Shown in pieces: positions 1-11,201 of a DNA stretch of 64,000 bases. Under the pieces are notes generated by a model. That model made no database searches. It was not told where the DNA came from and saw only the letters and a list, made by a program, of their open reading frames with translations. The stretch spans positions 103,092,583-103,156,582 of the forward strand of contig JBOZIK010000001.1 of assembly GCA_051453625.1 (NCBI GenBank), in the 5' to 3' direction. Both the position numbers and the translations under genes were made by a program. Each line of letters starts with the position of its first letter. Within the stretch, counting starts at the first letter, position 1. This stretch comes from Welwitschia mirabilis (Eukaryota > Gnetophyta > Gnetopsida > Welwitschiales).

Positions 1-37
1 TCTGATCTGAATCCACATCCATAAGTTCCCTCTAGAT

Positions 38-354
38 TTTTGGGATGAAGATCTATTAAGAAGAATGATAGCTCAATTTGGTAAACTCATTAAACTTGAC
101 AGGATTACTATTAAATAGAAAAGATTAGTGTTGGATATATTTTGTGTTTGGATGATCCTCGAGGATACCAAGGAGATTCAATTTGTAAAGTTTAAATCTA
201 AATGGGATATTTGTAATCTTGACATCACATATAAGAATATTCTGATTCCTTGCATAGTCTATGGAAAATTAGGATACCTCTTTGGAAAATGTGCTCCTCC
301 TAAAAAGAAATGTTCACATTGTGGGAGATTGGATCATCTATGAGAAGAATGTCA
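38..354 (+). pseudogene. LINE-1 ORF1 C-terminal part (DUF4283 / CCHC zinc knuckle)
   Basis: The frame beginning FWDEDLLRRMIAQFGK at 38 matches the end of the DUF4283 nucleic-acid-binding domain of plant LINE ORF1 proteins. It is followed by a knuckle region containing GKLGYLFGKC and KKKCSHCGRLDHL. The first knuckle has lost its leading cysteine (IPCIVYGKLGYLFGKC, where the family has CxxC). In-frame stops near 118 and 343 break the frame. In intact elements this protein coats the LINE RNA. Assignment rests on motif recognition by eye. Confidence 0.75.
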
Positions 355-904
355 AAAATGATTGATTAATATTAAAGAAAAGCCAAAGGAAACCTTTACT
401 TTTTTGTGGAAAAACTAGTCACAATCAGAACATATGCCAACATAAGAAAAGGAAGGAACAAACTAGAAAAAGTACTACTATTTTCCCCAAGAAAAGCAAG
501 AAAAAGGGAGCATTGGAACCAGATCATAACCCCTTTCAACCTCTTATAGATAAGAATGACATCCAACAACCTCTAAATGATGATAAACCTAATGAAGTGG
601 AAACCCAAACGAAGGGAAGGCCTAGCAATAGAACTCTCTGAGAACAAGAAATGACAGAGAACATTGCAAATAGCTCTTAAGCCACCATTGAAGATACCTT
701 CAGAAAAGGTCAAGCACCCAAAAAGGGGTGAAAACACCCCCAATGAATTGTCTCACATGGAATTGTAGGGGATTAGGATCCTCCTACAAGAAAAAGACTC
801 CACAAAATCTCATTAGTTAATATACCATAGATTTAGTTTGCTTATAGTAAATAAAGATAAAAAATGATAGGGGAAAAATGAATCTAGAGCGACAATGAAC
901 TTCT

Positions 905-1495
905 NNNNNNNNNNNNNNNNNNNNNNNNNNNNNNNNNNNNNNNNNNNNNNNNNNNNNNNNNNNNNNNNNNNNNNNNNNNNNNNNNNNNNNNNNNNNNNNN
1001 NNNNNNNNNNNNNNNNNNNNNNNNNNNNNNNNNNNNNNNNNNNNNNNNNNNNNNNNNNNNNNNNNNNNNNNNNNNNNNNNNNNNNNNNNNNNNNNNNNNN
1101 NNNNNNNNNNNNNNNNNNNNNNNNNNNNNNNNNNNNNNNNNNNNNNNNNNNNNNNNNNNNNNNNNNNNNNNNNNNNNNNNNNNNNNNNNNNNNNNNNNNN
1201 NNNNNNNNNNNNNNNNNNNNNNNNNNNNNNNNNNNNNNNNNNNNNNNNNNNNNNNNNNNNNNNNNNNNNNNNNNNNNNNNNNNNNNNNNNNNNNNNNNNN
1301 NNNNNNNNNNNNNNNNNNNNNNNNNNNNNNNNNNNNNNNNNNNNNNNNNNNNNNNNNNNNNNNNNNNNNNNNNNNNNNNNNNNNNNNNNNNNNNNNNNNN
1401 NNNNNNNNNNNNNNNNNNNNNNNNNNNNNNNNNNNNNNNNNNNNNNNNNNNNNNNNNNNNNNNNNNNNNNNNNNNNNNNNNNNNNNNNNNNNNNN
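905..1495. other. Assembly gap, 591 N
   Basis: Unresolved bases fall inside the LINE-1 endonuclease. An endonuclease N-terminal half would fit this size. The flanks do not repeat each other. Confidence 1.
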
Positions 1496-3616
1496 TAAAT
1501 TGTTATAAATCTTTGTAGTCCACAACACAATCAAGACAAGGCCACTATATTAGAAAAAGCTCAAAGAATAGTAGTAGATAAATCTAAATGGCTCGTACTA
1601 GGTAACTTCAACCAATGTCTTCACCACTAGGAAAAACTAGGGGGTGATAACTAGAATCCTAAAGATGCCTCAATACTAAAAGATTTTTTAGTAATACACT
1701 CCCTTATAAATGTTCCTATTACTTGGTGCAAATATACATGGTCGAATAAAAGAGCAGGTACAAATCTGATAATGTCTATGATTGATAGAGTTCTGGTTGG
1801 GAAGGATCTAGCTAAACTCCCACTTAAAGCCTATGATCTAATAGGATTGCCTCGAATCACTATCCTATCAAGCTTAGAATGGGGGGCGACTTCATCCCAG
1901 AAGACTCTGTTTTGTATGGAACGATATTGGATTAACCGGATAGAAACTAGAATGCTATTGGAAAAAATTTTTGCACAGTATGATGGGTCCCAACCTAAAA
2001 TTTTTTATAAAAAGGCCTCAATACCTTAAAATCTTACTTAAGAGATTGAAGAATAAAAGATAAGAGGTTTGAATCAAAGCTGAACTTGAGGAGAAAATCA
2101 AAAGCATCCAAACTGAGTAGGAGAAGGGAGGTAACCAGGACAGTCTTTGGAGTAGAGAATATTAGTACCTAATGGATCTCCAAGCAATAAATGTCAATGA
2201 AGAACATTGCTAGAGAAAACTCTCAAGGATAAAGTGGCTAAAAGAGGATGATAAACATACTAGATTCTTCTTCTAGCAGGCCAATTAACACAGATCTGAT
2301 AATAAGATCAGAAGACTATCTGTAGGAGGAAAAATCATAGAAAATGAAGAGGATATAGCTAAGAAATTATAGGCCCATCTTAAGAGAGTCTAGAAATGGG
2401 ATGATATCACCCTAGATTAATTCCAGAAAATAAGAAAGTCTTGAGTGAAGATAATTATATGTTAACTAAACCCTTAAGTAGAGAAGAGATCTTATATGCT
2501 GTTAGATCCATGAAGAATAATTGAGCCCTTGGCCCTAATGGTTGGCTAGTCAAACTCTTCAAATCCCACTTCTACATCATAGGGGATAACCTTTATGATG
2601 TAATGCAGGAAGTCTTCCACAATAGATGGATTCTTAGGGAGATAAATAGAACTAGGGTGGTACTTATACTGAAAAAAAGAGATGCTAGAAAACCAGAGGA
2701 TTTTAGGCCTCTAGGTGTTTGTAACATTATTTACAGAATTTTTGCGGAAATTATGGTTGGCTGAATCACCTACTTGCTTCCTAATGTGATTTAAAATAAC
2801 TAAGCCCACTTCATCAAATCCAGGTATATCCAAGACCAAATCCTCTTGACTCATGAGATTATTCACTTTATCAAAAAATACAAATTTCTATTCCTTATTG
2901 CTAAATTAGATATTAATAAATCTTACAATTCTATTAGTTGGTAAGCTTTAGGATGTATTCTTAGAAAAACAGACTTTTCTTAAGACATTATTAATCTCTG
3001 ACTAGACATATAGGATTCTGCTAAATGTAGTGTGGAGGTCAACAACTATAGATTAAATTTCTTCTCAGTAGGAAGAGGGTTAAGATAAGGGAACCCTTTA
3101 TTTCCATATCTTTTTCTATTTGTAATGAATGTATTATAGGTTTTTTAAGAAGGAACGGAGTTACAGGAATCAGAATTGGAAGCCAAACCTTTTACAATAA
3201 TTACTATGTAGACGACACAATCATCATGACTAAGGCATTATGTCAGCAAGCAAAAGTAATAAAAAATGCTATGAACATTTTTATAAAGGCAATAGAGCTA
3301 CACACTAACTAAAACAACTCAAGAATATACACTTTGAGTAGAACTTGTATTAGAGGGGGTGAAATCACTCGAATCCTGAGTACAAAGTTAAGAGATATAC
3401 AGAATATCTACCTAGATATCCCTTTTCAAAATTGACACAAGACAAATACTTAGAATTACATCTTAAAATCCATCTAAAGGTGGTACAGCTCATAGAAAAA
3501 CAACTTTCTCTTCTCAAAGGCTAAAATCATTTTTACAAACTCTTGCTTAATTTCCTCTTTGTGGTACATAGCTTCTATTAACGTCCCTCTAAAAAATATC
3601 ATATAAAAAATAAATA

Positions 3617-4479
3617 GGATTTTAAAAGATTTTATTTGATCAGGAGGAAAGGATCACCACTGAATTCATTTTTACAAATGGGAGACTATTGCCTATCTAA
3701 AGAAATCAGGAGCTTGGAAAATTCAAAAATCTAAAGATTACATCCTCACTAGAGCACATAGAATCTTAAAGAGACTGCAAGAAGGAGGTCAATCCTAGTC
3801 TGATTTGATTAATTACAAATATAGAAATTGGACAATTGATCATGGGGAGTCTTATCTAAGGAAACATCTCAGTGAAGCTCACCAACAACTCGTGGACTTA
3901 GACATTTGTTAGTTTGATTCAACCAAGTAGATCCTTTTAAAAAAGTATAAAAAATAAGATGCATATAAGAAGTATTGAAAGGAACAAATTCTAAAAAAAA
4001 AAATGCTGGTATCACTAGAGAATTTTAACTAAAGACTAATTGCTCAAAAGGGGATTCTAAGTAGACTCTAACTAGCTCATCTACTAGTCTAATCTAGAAA
4101 CAACATGACATCCTTTTTATTAATGTGATTAGAGCAAAGAATTAATCTCCATAATGATAAAGTACTACCAAACCTCTAATGCCCCTAACATGCATTTATT
4201 AGATGGGATCCTCCTAATATTTTAGTAGATTTGGCAGATCAGAAACAATCTTATTTTCAATAACACCCCCCTACCCTTTCCTATAAATACAATAAGGAGG
4301 ATTATTTACCTTCACTTCTAAATCAAAGTTACGATGGGAGCCAATCTAATAATTGAGCCTTCTGATTCAGACCTCTTTCCTTACTTTATGGGAGAAAATA
4401 CAAGTGGTATGATGGGGACCCCTTTTATAGGAGCTTAAAGGAGACAATAGGCTGATATTATCCTCTTCTACAGATGATG
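3617..4479 (+). repeat. LINE-1 internal duplication, copy 1
   Basis: This stretch downstream of the RT box is repeated almost end to end at 4580-5452. It begins near AAAAGATTTTATTTGATCAG and ends with a CTACAGATGATG-like segment at the 100 N gap. By eye the copies are roughly 85% identical, too different for two haplotypes of one locus. Either two related LINE copies were joined, or an old internal duplication exists. Confidence 0.85.
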
Positions 4480-4579
4480 NNNNNNNNNNNNNNNNNNNNN
4501 NNNNNNNNNNNNNNNNNNNNNNNNNNNNNNNNNNNNNNNNNNNNNNNNNNNNNNNNNNNNNNNNNNNNNNNNNNNNNNN
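4480..4579. other. Assembly gap, 100 N (placeholder size)
   Basis: Exactly 100 N, a conventional value for a gap of unknown length. It lies precisely between the two LINE-1 duplicate copies. Confidence 1.
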
Positions 4580-5452
4580 AAGGATTTTATTTGATCAGAA
4601 GGAAAGAATTACCATAAAATTCATCTCTGCAAATGGGAGAATATTGCACGCCCAAAGGAATCATGAGGTTGGAAAATTTAGAAACCTAAAGATTGCATCC
4701 TCATTAGAGCACATAGAATCTTAAAGAGAATATAAGAAGGAGGTTAACGCTAGTGTGATTTTATTAATTATAAATACAAATATTGGATAATTGATTATGA
4801 GGAGTCCTATCTAAGGAAACGTCTTAGCAAAGCTCACCAATAACTTATTAACTTAAACATTTGTTAGTATGATTAAACCAAGCATATCATTCTAAAGAAG
4901 TATGAAAAATAGGATGCATACAAGATGTATTACAAGGGATAGATTTCAAAAAAAATTAAGGTTTTTTACTGGCTAAAAGACCATTAGAGAACTTTAACTA
5001 GAGATTAATTGCTTAAAATAGGATTCCAAGTAGACTCTAACTGTCTTATCTGCCAGTCCATTTCATAAATAGCGTAACATCTTTTTAATTAATGCATTTG
5101 GAGCAAAGAATTAATATCCGTAATGATGAAGTACTATCAAACTTGTAATGCCCCTAACATGCATTTATTGGATGGGATCTGCATGACATTTTGACAGATT
5201 TAATGGATCAGAAACAATCTGATTTTTAATAACTTCCCCTATCTTTTCCTATAAATACAGCAAGAAGGATTATTTACCTTCACTTTCAAATTAAAGTCGG
5301 AATGGGATCCACTCCAAAAATTGAGCCTTCTAATCCAAGAATCTTTGAAGAATGCCCTTTTCTATAGGAGAAAATACAAGTGATGGAGTGGGGAACCTTT
5401 TTACATAAGCTTAGAGGAGACCACAGGGCTAATATCAACCCCTTATACAGAC
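4580..5452 (+). repeat. LINE-1 internal duplication, copy 2
   Basis: Second copy of 3617-4479, in the same orientation. This copy runs on into the LINE 3' region, so it is the one physically linked to the element's 3' end. Confidence 0.85.
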
Positions 5453-6803
5453 GATGGAGAGGAGATGCACCACATTCTAAAGAACTCCAATAGAAATAGC
5501 TGAAGACTTCCTCGTTAGACTGCTAAAGATCCCTACAGAAGGCAAGCAGATTCCATTTAGAAGTAGAGGACAATACAAAGCTCTCCACTTCTTACTCAGT
5601 GGGTTCCTAAGCTGCCCAGCAGACACATTAGCAAGAAGGCGCTACTTCCACCTTGGGGCTAGGTGTAGAACTTATGAATTATTACTTCATCCAATCAGGA
5701 ATTACTCTAAGATTTTACGTATTTATTTATCTTTCCTTAAAGTTCTAGATTTGGGATGTCAGGTGAACCTGCTATTCTTTTTCATCCAAGTTCTTAAACA
5801 AAAGGATTCCTTAAGACACTCAAGATTAATTTTGACCCTTTGAAGAGTAGCATAAGAAACTAAGGCAAGAGAAGTCCCTTCCATCGTCATCCTCACCAGA
5901 CTCTTCCTAGGAGAACCCCTACAAGAAGAACCTCTTCTGAAAGAAATCCTATTCCAGAGGAAACTGCTGCATAAGGCAGCCTTAGCAAAAAAGAGGTGAC
6001 TTAGTCCCCAGGTCACATAGGGGAGATGTCTTTGCCCCTAGCCCAATAGAAGATAGGTAAGAAACATTACTCTAGCCTAGCCTATATACAACTTAGGATC
6101 AACCGTTCTCCAAGACTCAGGAGCAAGGTAGGCATGCTTAGACCTTTCCTACTTTAGCCTCGAGCCCTAGCTCTTCACAAAACTCCACTTCTAGTTCTTC
6201 TTCAATGGAAATCTGATCTCAACCATAAGAGGACATCAACATGAATGTAGCTAAATGGGAGGTATTGCTGACAACCATTTAGAGGTTAAAGAGATGTCCC
6301 TTTATCACACTAAGGCCATTAAAGCTCTTTGTCTCTATGCAGACAAAAATTTAGTAGGTGTTGAAGAATTTAAGGAGATAAATCAAGTGTTTGAAGTCCT
6401 CTCTAATAATTTGGGTAGATTTATTCTCGACCATAATCATGATAACATGTTTCAATTTTGTAAAAGACTTTAATCCTCCCTCTTCAGGTCTGTTCCCTAC
6501 TATAATTGAGTTTTTTCGTATCTTCTAGTCTTAAGAAGTGTTTTTACCCTAGTTAGTTAGTAGTCCTATGCTCTTTTTTTATCCTTTTTCTTTATGTTTT
6601 TCCTATACTAGATAGGCAAATTCCTGTGACTATATCGTCGAGGGACGGTTTTACCTCCATTTTCACGTATTTCTTAATTTCCTCTTTACTAGCTAGTATA
6701 TTACTTCCCTTTTATGAATAGTTCAATTGTCATATTATTCCTGGGTGGTTTCACCCTGATGTACATTTTCTAATTTAATATACATATATTTTTTCAAAAA
6801 AAA
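5453..6803 (+). other. LINE-1 3' region and A tail
   Basis: This holds the remaining LINE-1 3' sequence. An open stretch at 6255-6473 (72 codons) is a possible coding remnant of the element's end and matches nothing I recognise. A U-rich 3' UTR with GGTGGTTTCACCCTGATG-like sequence then ends in TTTTTTCAAAAAAAA at 6788-6803. This tail form is common at the 3' end of plant LINEs. Confidence 0.6.
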
Positions 6804-8788
6804 GAAGTATCTATATAATTAATGCCATAATATTAAGAAAAACCTTGAGCAAAAAGTTGAGATTTGTACCTTTTGATAGAGCCATTAAAATTTCTTTTAA
6901 TTTTATAAATCCATTGGTTATTAGCAACTATGGAATGTGAAAGAATGGATGCCAATAATCATGTATTATTGTTAATTAAAGCATGATATATTCCTCTATT
7001 TTAAATGAAAGGCTACCTCCTCATGGAAAGTAGATTTGATAGTATCTAGAAAAAATTTAAAAACAAGTAAGCATATGATAGTAACTAGAATACAACTTTT
7101 AATTTTTAAAATTTCCACTTTTTTTGCATGTAATCATATGGTGTGTATGAGTGGATGGTTCAGAAAAAATAATAACAAGACATATATATGAAACAATGGA
7201 AGTGTATCATGTTTAGACAAAATTAAAGTTACTAGAGAGGAGGAAACTAGTAATGATGGTGGAATACTATGTATAGGTAATGGTGATTATTGAGAAGAAT
7301 GTAAAATAGTAGATAATACTAGAGGATAGAAAAATGATAGAGATGATAGACTACTATGTTCACATGGCATTGAATATTAATAAGAATGTAAATCAACATA
7401 TGATATAGGAGAAGGGGAGGATGATAATGGAGGAGATAGAAGAACTAATAATAAAGAGGATGCCTTAGTAGGATGAAGCCAAGAGTGAACATCAACCATG
7501 GAAGAGTAATCTACAAATAAAAATATTTCTTCATTAAAAATAATGTATTATGCAATAAGAATATTTTTTTATAGAAGGATTTCAACATAAATAACCCTTA
7601 CAACCAACAAGTTTACCCATAAGAATAGAACTCTTAGTCTTAACATCAAGTTCATTAGTTTTATAATTATTCATGAAAGAATAAAAAATTAGTCTACAAA
7701 ATCATGAATAAGAATAAGTTAGTGCTTAATTAAAACAACTTTAAGAAGGATATCCTTTTCTAAAGATAAATAGGATGTACGATTAATGAAATAAATAGAT
7801 ATTAGAAAAGCATCATCAAAAAATTATTTTGGCAATTGAGCATAATCAGGTGAATAAAGAACCATCTATTTGACATGTTACTTTTTCCTTTCCACTACTT
7901 CATTCTATTGAGAAGTGCACGTATAGGAAACACGCTATGAAATACCATGTTGAATAAGAAAATTTGAAAAAAGACATTTGGTAAATCCATAAGCGTCACT
8001 ACATTATATAGATTTAATAAAAAAACTTAATATTTCTTAATCAAAATCTTAAATTATTGAAAAATATGAAATATAGTAGATTTCTTAAAGCAAATAGATC
8101 CATGAAGATTTATTAAAATCATCCATAGTTATAAAGAAGTAACAACATGTAATTTAAGAAAAAAAGGGGTTGGTCCCTAAATACCTGAATGTAATAATTA
8201 CAAAGAAGAATGAAAGACACTAGAAGAAGAAGATGAAGAAAATGGAAAATAATGCACCTTGCAAGATAAAAAAGTATAATAATTTTTATCAAAATTTTTA
8301 TATCATTTAAAAGAACTAAACTTGTTTGTTTAACAAAACTTATACCTTTAAATTTGGATAAACTAATTGAGCCTCCCACTAAGTCATAATGGTGTGTCAA
8401 TAAAGAAATTGATAGATGAACTTAGAATAGGAAACAAATTGCCTTACCTCTTGTAGAATAATTATCTATATTTAGTGATCCCTAATAGGAGAAAAACAAA
8501 AGATGTAAATTCAAAATTATAATTATTACTATTTAAAAATTTAATCAACTAATAATAAGTTTTTCTTAAGGAAAAAAATATTAAGAACATTTTGCAACTT
8601 AAAGAAGAAGAAGGTGTCTGTGGAGGAACATTACCAATGTCTTAGATGGGTAATCCCATTTCATTACCTATTATCAATTGATCTATACCATGATATTTAG
8701 GTATATGAAAAGGATAGAGTCATGAGATGTCATGTAATTTGTAGCTTTAGTATCCAAATACTAGTTCTTATTAGTGACACTTATAGCA
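6804..8788 (-). pseudogene. Copia-1 pol: protease, integrase and start of RT (Tork/Tnt1-like)
   Basis: Read on the minus strand from 8788 downward, the decayed frame shows the protease site as YLDTKATNYMT (family DTG, Gly lost) near 8735. Next come LIIGNEMGLPI, the gag-pre-integrase and the integrase core. The core includes LLHSGI*GPTPF near 8170 and SQ*NEVVERKK near 7885-7910. The RT start is NNNTWLLA followed by WIYKIKRNFNGSIKRYKS near 6870-6920. The frame ends abruptly at the LINE-1 tail. The matching gag lies at 17109-18106, separated by the Sirevirus insertion. The rest of RT, RNase H and the 3' LTR must lie left of LINE-1, beyond the window. Confidence 0.85.
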
Positions 8789-8793
8789 ATAAT
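8789..8793. repeat. Target-site duplication ATAAT, left copy
   Basis: ATAAT abuts the left edge of the Sirevirus block and recurs at 17104-17108 on its right edge. Removing the block and one copy restores the Copia-1 reading frame across the join. Low base complexity leaves a few bases of uncertainty in the boundary. Confidence 0.6.
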
Positions 8794-8934
8794 AAAATTC
8801 CTAAAGGGGGGTGAATAGGAATATTGATGAATTTTAAATCCAAAAACCCAATTCTAAAATGAAATTAGTTAGCTTTGAAAATAAAAACTAAATTTAAGAA
8901 AAATAGTAAAATAATCAGACCATAAGAGTTATAG

Positions 8935-9645
8935 NNNNNNNNNNNNNNNNNNNNNNNNNNNNNNNNNNNNNNNNNNNNNNNNNNNNNNNNNNNNNNNNNN
9001 NNNNNNNNNNNNNNNNNNNNNNNNNNNNNNNNNNNNNNNNNNNNNNNNNNNNNNNNNNNNNNNNNNNNNNNNNNNNNNNNNNNNNNNNNNNNNNNNNNNN
9101 NNNNNNNNNNNNNNNNNNNNNNNNNNNNNNNNNNNNNNNNNNNNNNNNNNNNNNNNNNNNNNNNNNNNNNNNNNNNNNNNNNNNNNNNNNNNNNNNNNNN
9201 NNNNNNNNNNNNNNNNNNNNNNNNNNNNNNNNNNNNNNNNNNNNNNNNNNNNNNNNNNNNNNNNNNNNNNNNNNNNNNNNNNNNNNNNNNNNNNNNNNNN
9301 NNNNNNNNNNNNNNNNNNNNNNNNNNNNNNNNNNNNNNNNNNNNNNNNNNNNNNNNNNNNNNNNNNNNNNNNNNNNNNNNNNNNNNNNNNNNNNNNNNNN
9401 NNNNNNNNNNNNNNNNNNNNNNNNNNNNNNNNNNNNNNNNNNNNNNNNNNNNNNNNNNNNNNNNNNNNNNNNNNNNNNNNNNNNNNNNNNNNNNNNNNNN
9501 NNNNNNNNNNNNNNNNNNNNNNNNNNNNNNNNNNNNNNNNNNNNNNNNNNNNNNNNNNNNNNNNNNNNNNNNNNNNNNNNNNNNNNNNNNNNNNNNNNNN
9601 NNNNNNNNNNNNNNNNNNNNNNNNNNNNNNNNNNNNNNNNNNNNN
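8935..9645. other. Assembly gap, 711 N, probably false
   Basis: The 65 bases before the gap (8870-8934) and the 65 after it (9646-9710) are the same sequence with one difference. LTR-B shows no extra sequence at this point. The gap is best explained as two overlapping contig ends that were not merged. Confidence 0.9.
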
Positions 9646-10358
9646 TAGCTTTGAAAATAAAAACTAAATTTAAGAAAAATAGAAAAATAATCAGACCATA
9701 AGAGTTATAGTGGTTAGGCAACGTGTCTACTCCACTCTTCAAGGAGAGACAAGATGTCGTCTTTCTTAGTTTCCTTATCACTTTTGATCTGATGATTTTA
9801 TGGCTAATCATTAACTCCTCTTGTAATAGTGATGATTTTCCAGGATTATCATCAACCTCATACACAACAGTGATGATTTTCCAGGCTTATCATCATCCTC
9901 TCATACTTGAAGTCCTTTAATGGCTCAGACTTAATCACAGGAAGAATAGAAGAAAAACGAGTTGTACCTTAAGCATAGATGTAACAGTGTAGGATATAAT
10001 CTACATGAATACACAAGATAGGATTATCAATAAAAAATAGAACACCAAATATTATTTTTAGTTTGCTTCACAAAATTGTATATGCATTTGTAAATTAATA
10101 ACCCTAACAAAATAGGTTTTACCCCTTTTAAAGAGAAGGGAAAAATAGCTGTTAAAGGGAAATCCTAAACAATGATTCCAACGCATTTCAATCTGATATT
10201 CTAATAAAATTCATATTTCCAATGTAATTTAATGATATACCAAAAGGGAATAGCTGTTGAAAATCATCACACTTTCACTTGAAGAACACCATTTTTTTAA
10301 CGGTTAAAAGGAAAGATGCTTGCCTTAAGAATTAGGAACATTCTTACTCCTAGGTGGG

Positions 10359-10670
10359 TGGACGTCCATCCTCAAGGTAGTGTAGATGTTCACACTACTA
10401 AGAGTATGGGGATGTCCATCATAGAAAGGGATGAACATCTACACCTACCACAAGTATAGATTGGAAAAAAATATGAACGGAGGGGGAACATCCAGGATAT
10501 TTGGAGTGGGAATCTCTGTACCTGAGACCTATCAATCATGTTTCTTGTAAGGAGAAGGGATATTTACCCTATTTAATGAAGACTTATAGGCCTAAGAATT
10601 GTCATAGATACAAATTACCTACAAGTAGAGGGGATGTCCACTCTGTTTTAAGTGGGGACATCCACATGAA
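10359..10670. promoter_or_regulatory. Cluster of palindromic GGACGTCC-type motifs in LTR-A
   Basis: The perfect ten-base palindrome TGGACGTCCA lies at 10359-10368. Variants of the form GGGGATGTCCA, GAACATCCA and GGGGACATCCAC recur about every 20-120 bases to 10670. The same cluster occupies the matching part of LTR-B (about 16250-16580). ACGT-core palindromes of this kind can bind plant bZIP factors, and Sirevirus LTRs are known to carry repeated palindromes in their regulatory part. A regulatory role here is inference. Confidence 0.5.
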
Positions 10671-10764
10671 AAGGTTGGCTTCTTAACATGACTGTGCTGA
10701 ACGATGACATCTTTTCACTTGATTCTCATGCCTGTTGGCATCATTGAAATCTTATACTTATAAT

Positions 10765-10776
10765 ATCCCCCTTTTT
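10765..10776 (-). other. Sire-1 polypurine tract
   Basis: On the minus strand AAAAAGGGGGATA directly precedes the start of LTR-A. It is the expected plus-strand priming site of a Copia element. Upstream sequence TGTCATCATTAAAAAGG is typical of Sireviruses. Confidence 0.8.
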
Positions 10777-11201
10777 AATGATGACAAATCCATTAATCAA
10801 AAAAACCTGTTCAAAATAACATCTTCTTAAGTTTGATGACTAGCTCCCCCTAAGTTTAATATCTCTATTAGAATGATATGATGATACAACTGTCATATCT
10901 CATATAGTCTTTACATTACTTTCCCTTTTGGCATCATTGATTCTAAAATAAAAATAAGTAACACACAAAAATACCTATGAAAAGCATGTGAACAGGGTAA
11001 TAATAATAAACATAGATGATGAAAACAATAGATTTTATATTAACCACTAAACAAAAAGATGATTTACATATTTATCAATTTGGTGTACATAAGAGTGAAC
11101 TTGAACTGACAAGCACACAAATACAATAGACACAAATACATAAAGACACAAGGGAAAAAACTATAAAAATATGAAAGGACAAAAGAAAGATGAAGACATA
11201 T
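10777..11201 (-). other. Sire-1 3' internal non-coding region
   Basis: About 0.4 kb lies between the env-like ORF stop and the polypurine tract, with no recognisable coding. Its first part (10777 to about 10895) is matched at 16688-16795 beyond LTR-B, which reveals the tandem arrangement. Confidence 0.7.

Larger units (their letters stand above)
743..5460 (+). pseudogene. LINE-1 ORF2: endonuclease and reverse transcriptase, broken
   Basis: ORF2 starts at 743 with MNCLTWNCRGLGS, the typical first strand of the AP-like endonuclease. After the 591 N gap the endonuclease resumes with VLGNFNQCLHH (family GDFNQ, so one catalytic Asp is changed to Asn) and KYTWSNKRAGTN near 1730. The RT follows: PLSREEILYAVRSMKNN near 2470, ALGPNGWLVKLFK near 2527, and a catalytic box reading YYVDDT at 3202-3219, so both catalytic aspartates survive. 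Downstream CLICQ near 5045 resembles the zf-RVT region. Dozens of in-frame stops, mostly where the family has Gln, Trp or Arg, show it is non-functional. Confidence 0.85.
1..6803 (+). mobile_element. LINE-1: decayed L1-like non-LTR retrotransposon, 5' end outside window
   Basis: A plant L1-type element reads left to right. It shows the end of ORF1 (DUF4283 plus zinc knuckle), then the endonuclease and reverse transcriptase of ORF2, a cysteine-containing C-terminal region, and a 3' UTR ending in a short A run at 6796-6803. All frames carry many stops, so it is dead. It carries an internal duplication (3617-4479 and 4580-5452) around a 100 N gap. On its right it abuts the RT domain of Copia-1, which implies insertion into that older element. 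The 5' end, and any target-site duplication, lie outside the window. Confidence 0.88.
8794..10762 (-). repeat. Sire-1 LTR-A (3' LTR)
   Basis: It aligns along its whole length with LTR-B. It spans 1,969 positions, but 711 are N and 65 are a duplicated gap flank. Without these it is about 1,193 bases, against 1,200 for LTR-B. It carries a cluster of GGACGTCC/GGACATCC-type motifs between 10359 and 10670. The edges lack clean TG and CA ends, consistent with decay. Confidence 0.85.

Noticed and set aside
817-1534. Three long open frames (both strands) across the first N run
   Set aside because: They are almost entirely unknown residues created by N and carry no real coding evidence.
5759-6016. 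85-codon minus frame in the LINE-1 3' region
   Set aside because: Antisense to the LINE, no known domain; likely chance.
10359-10670. CRISPR-like array of spaced repeats
   Set aside because: Repeats are short, degenerate and unevenly spaced, and lie in an LTR of a eukaryotic retrotransposon.
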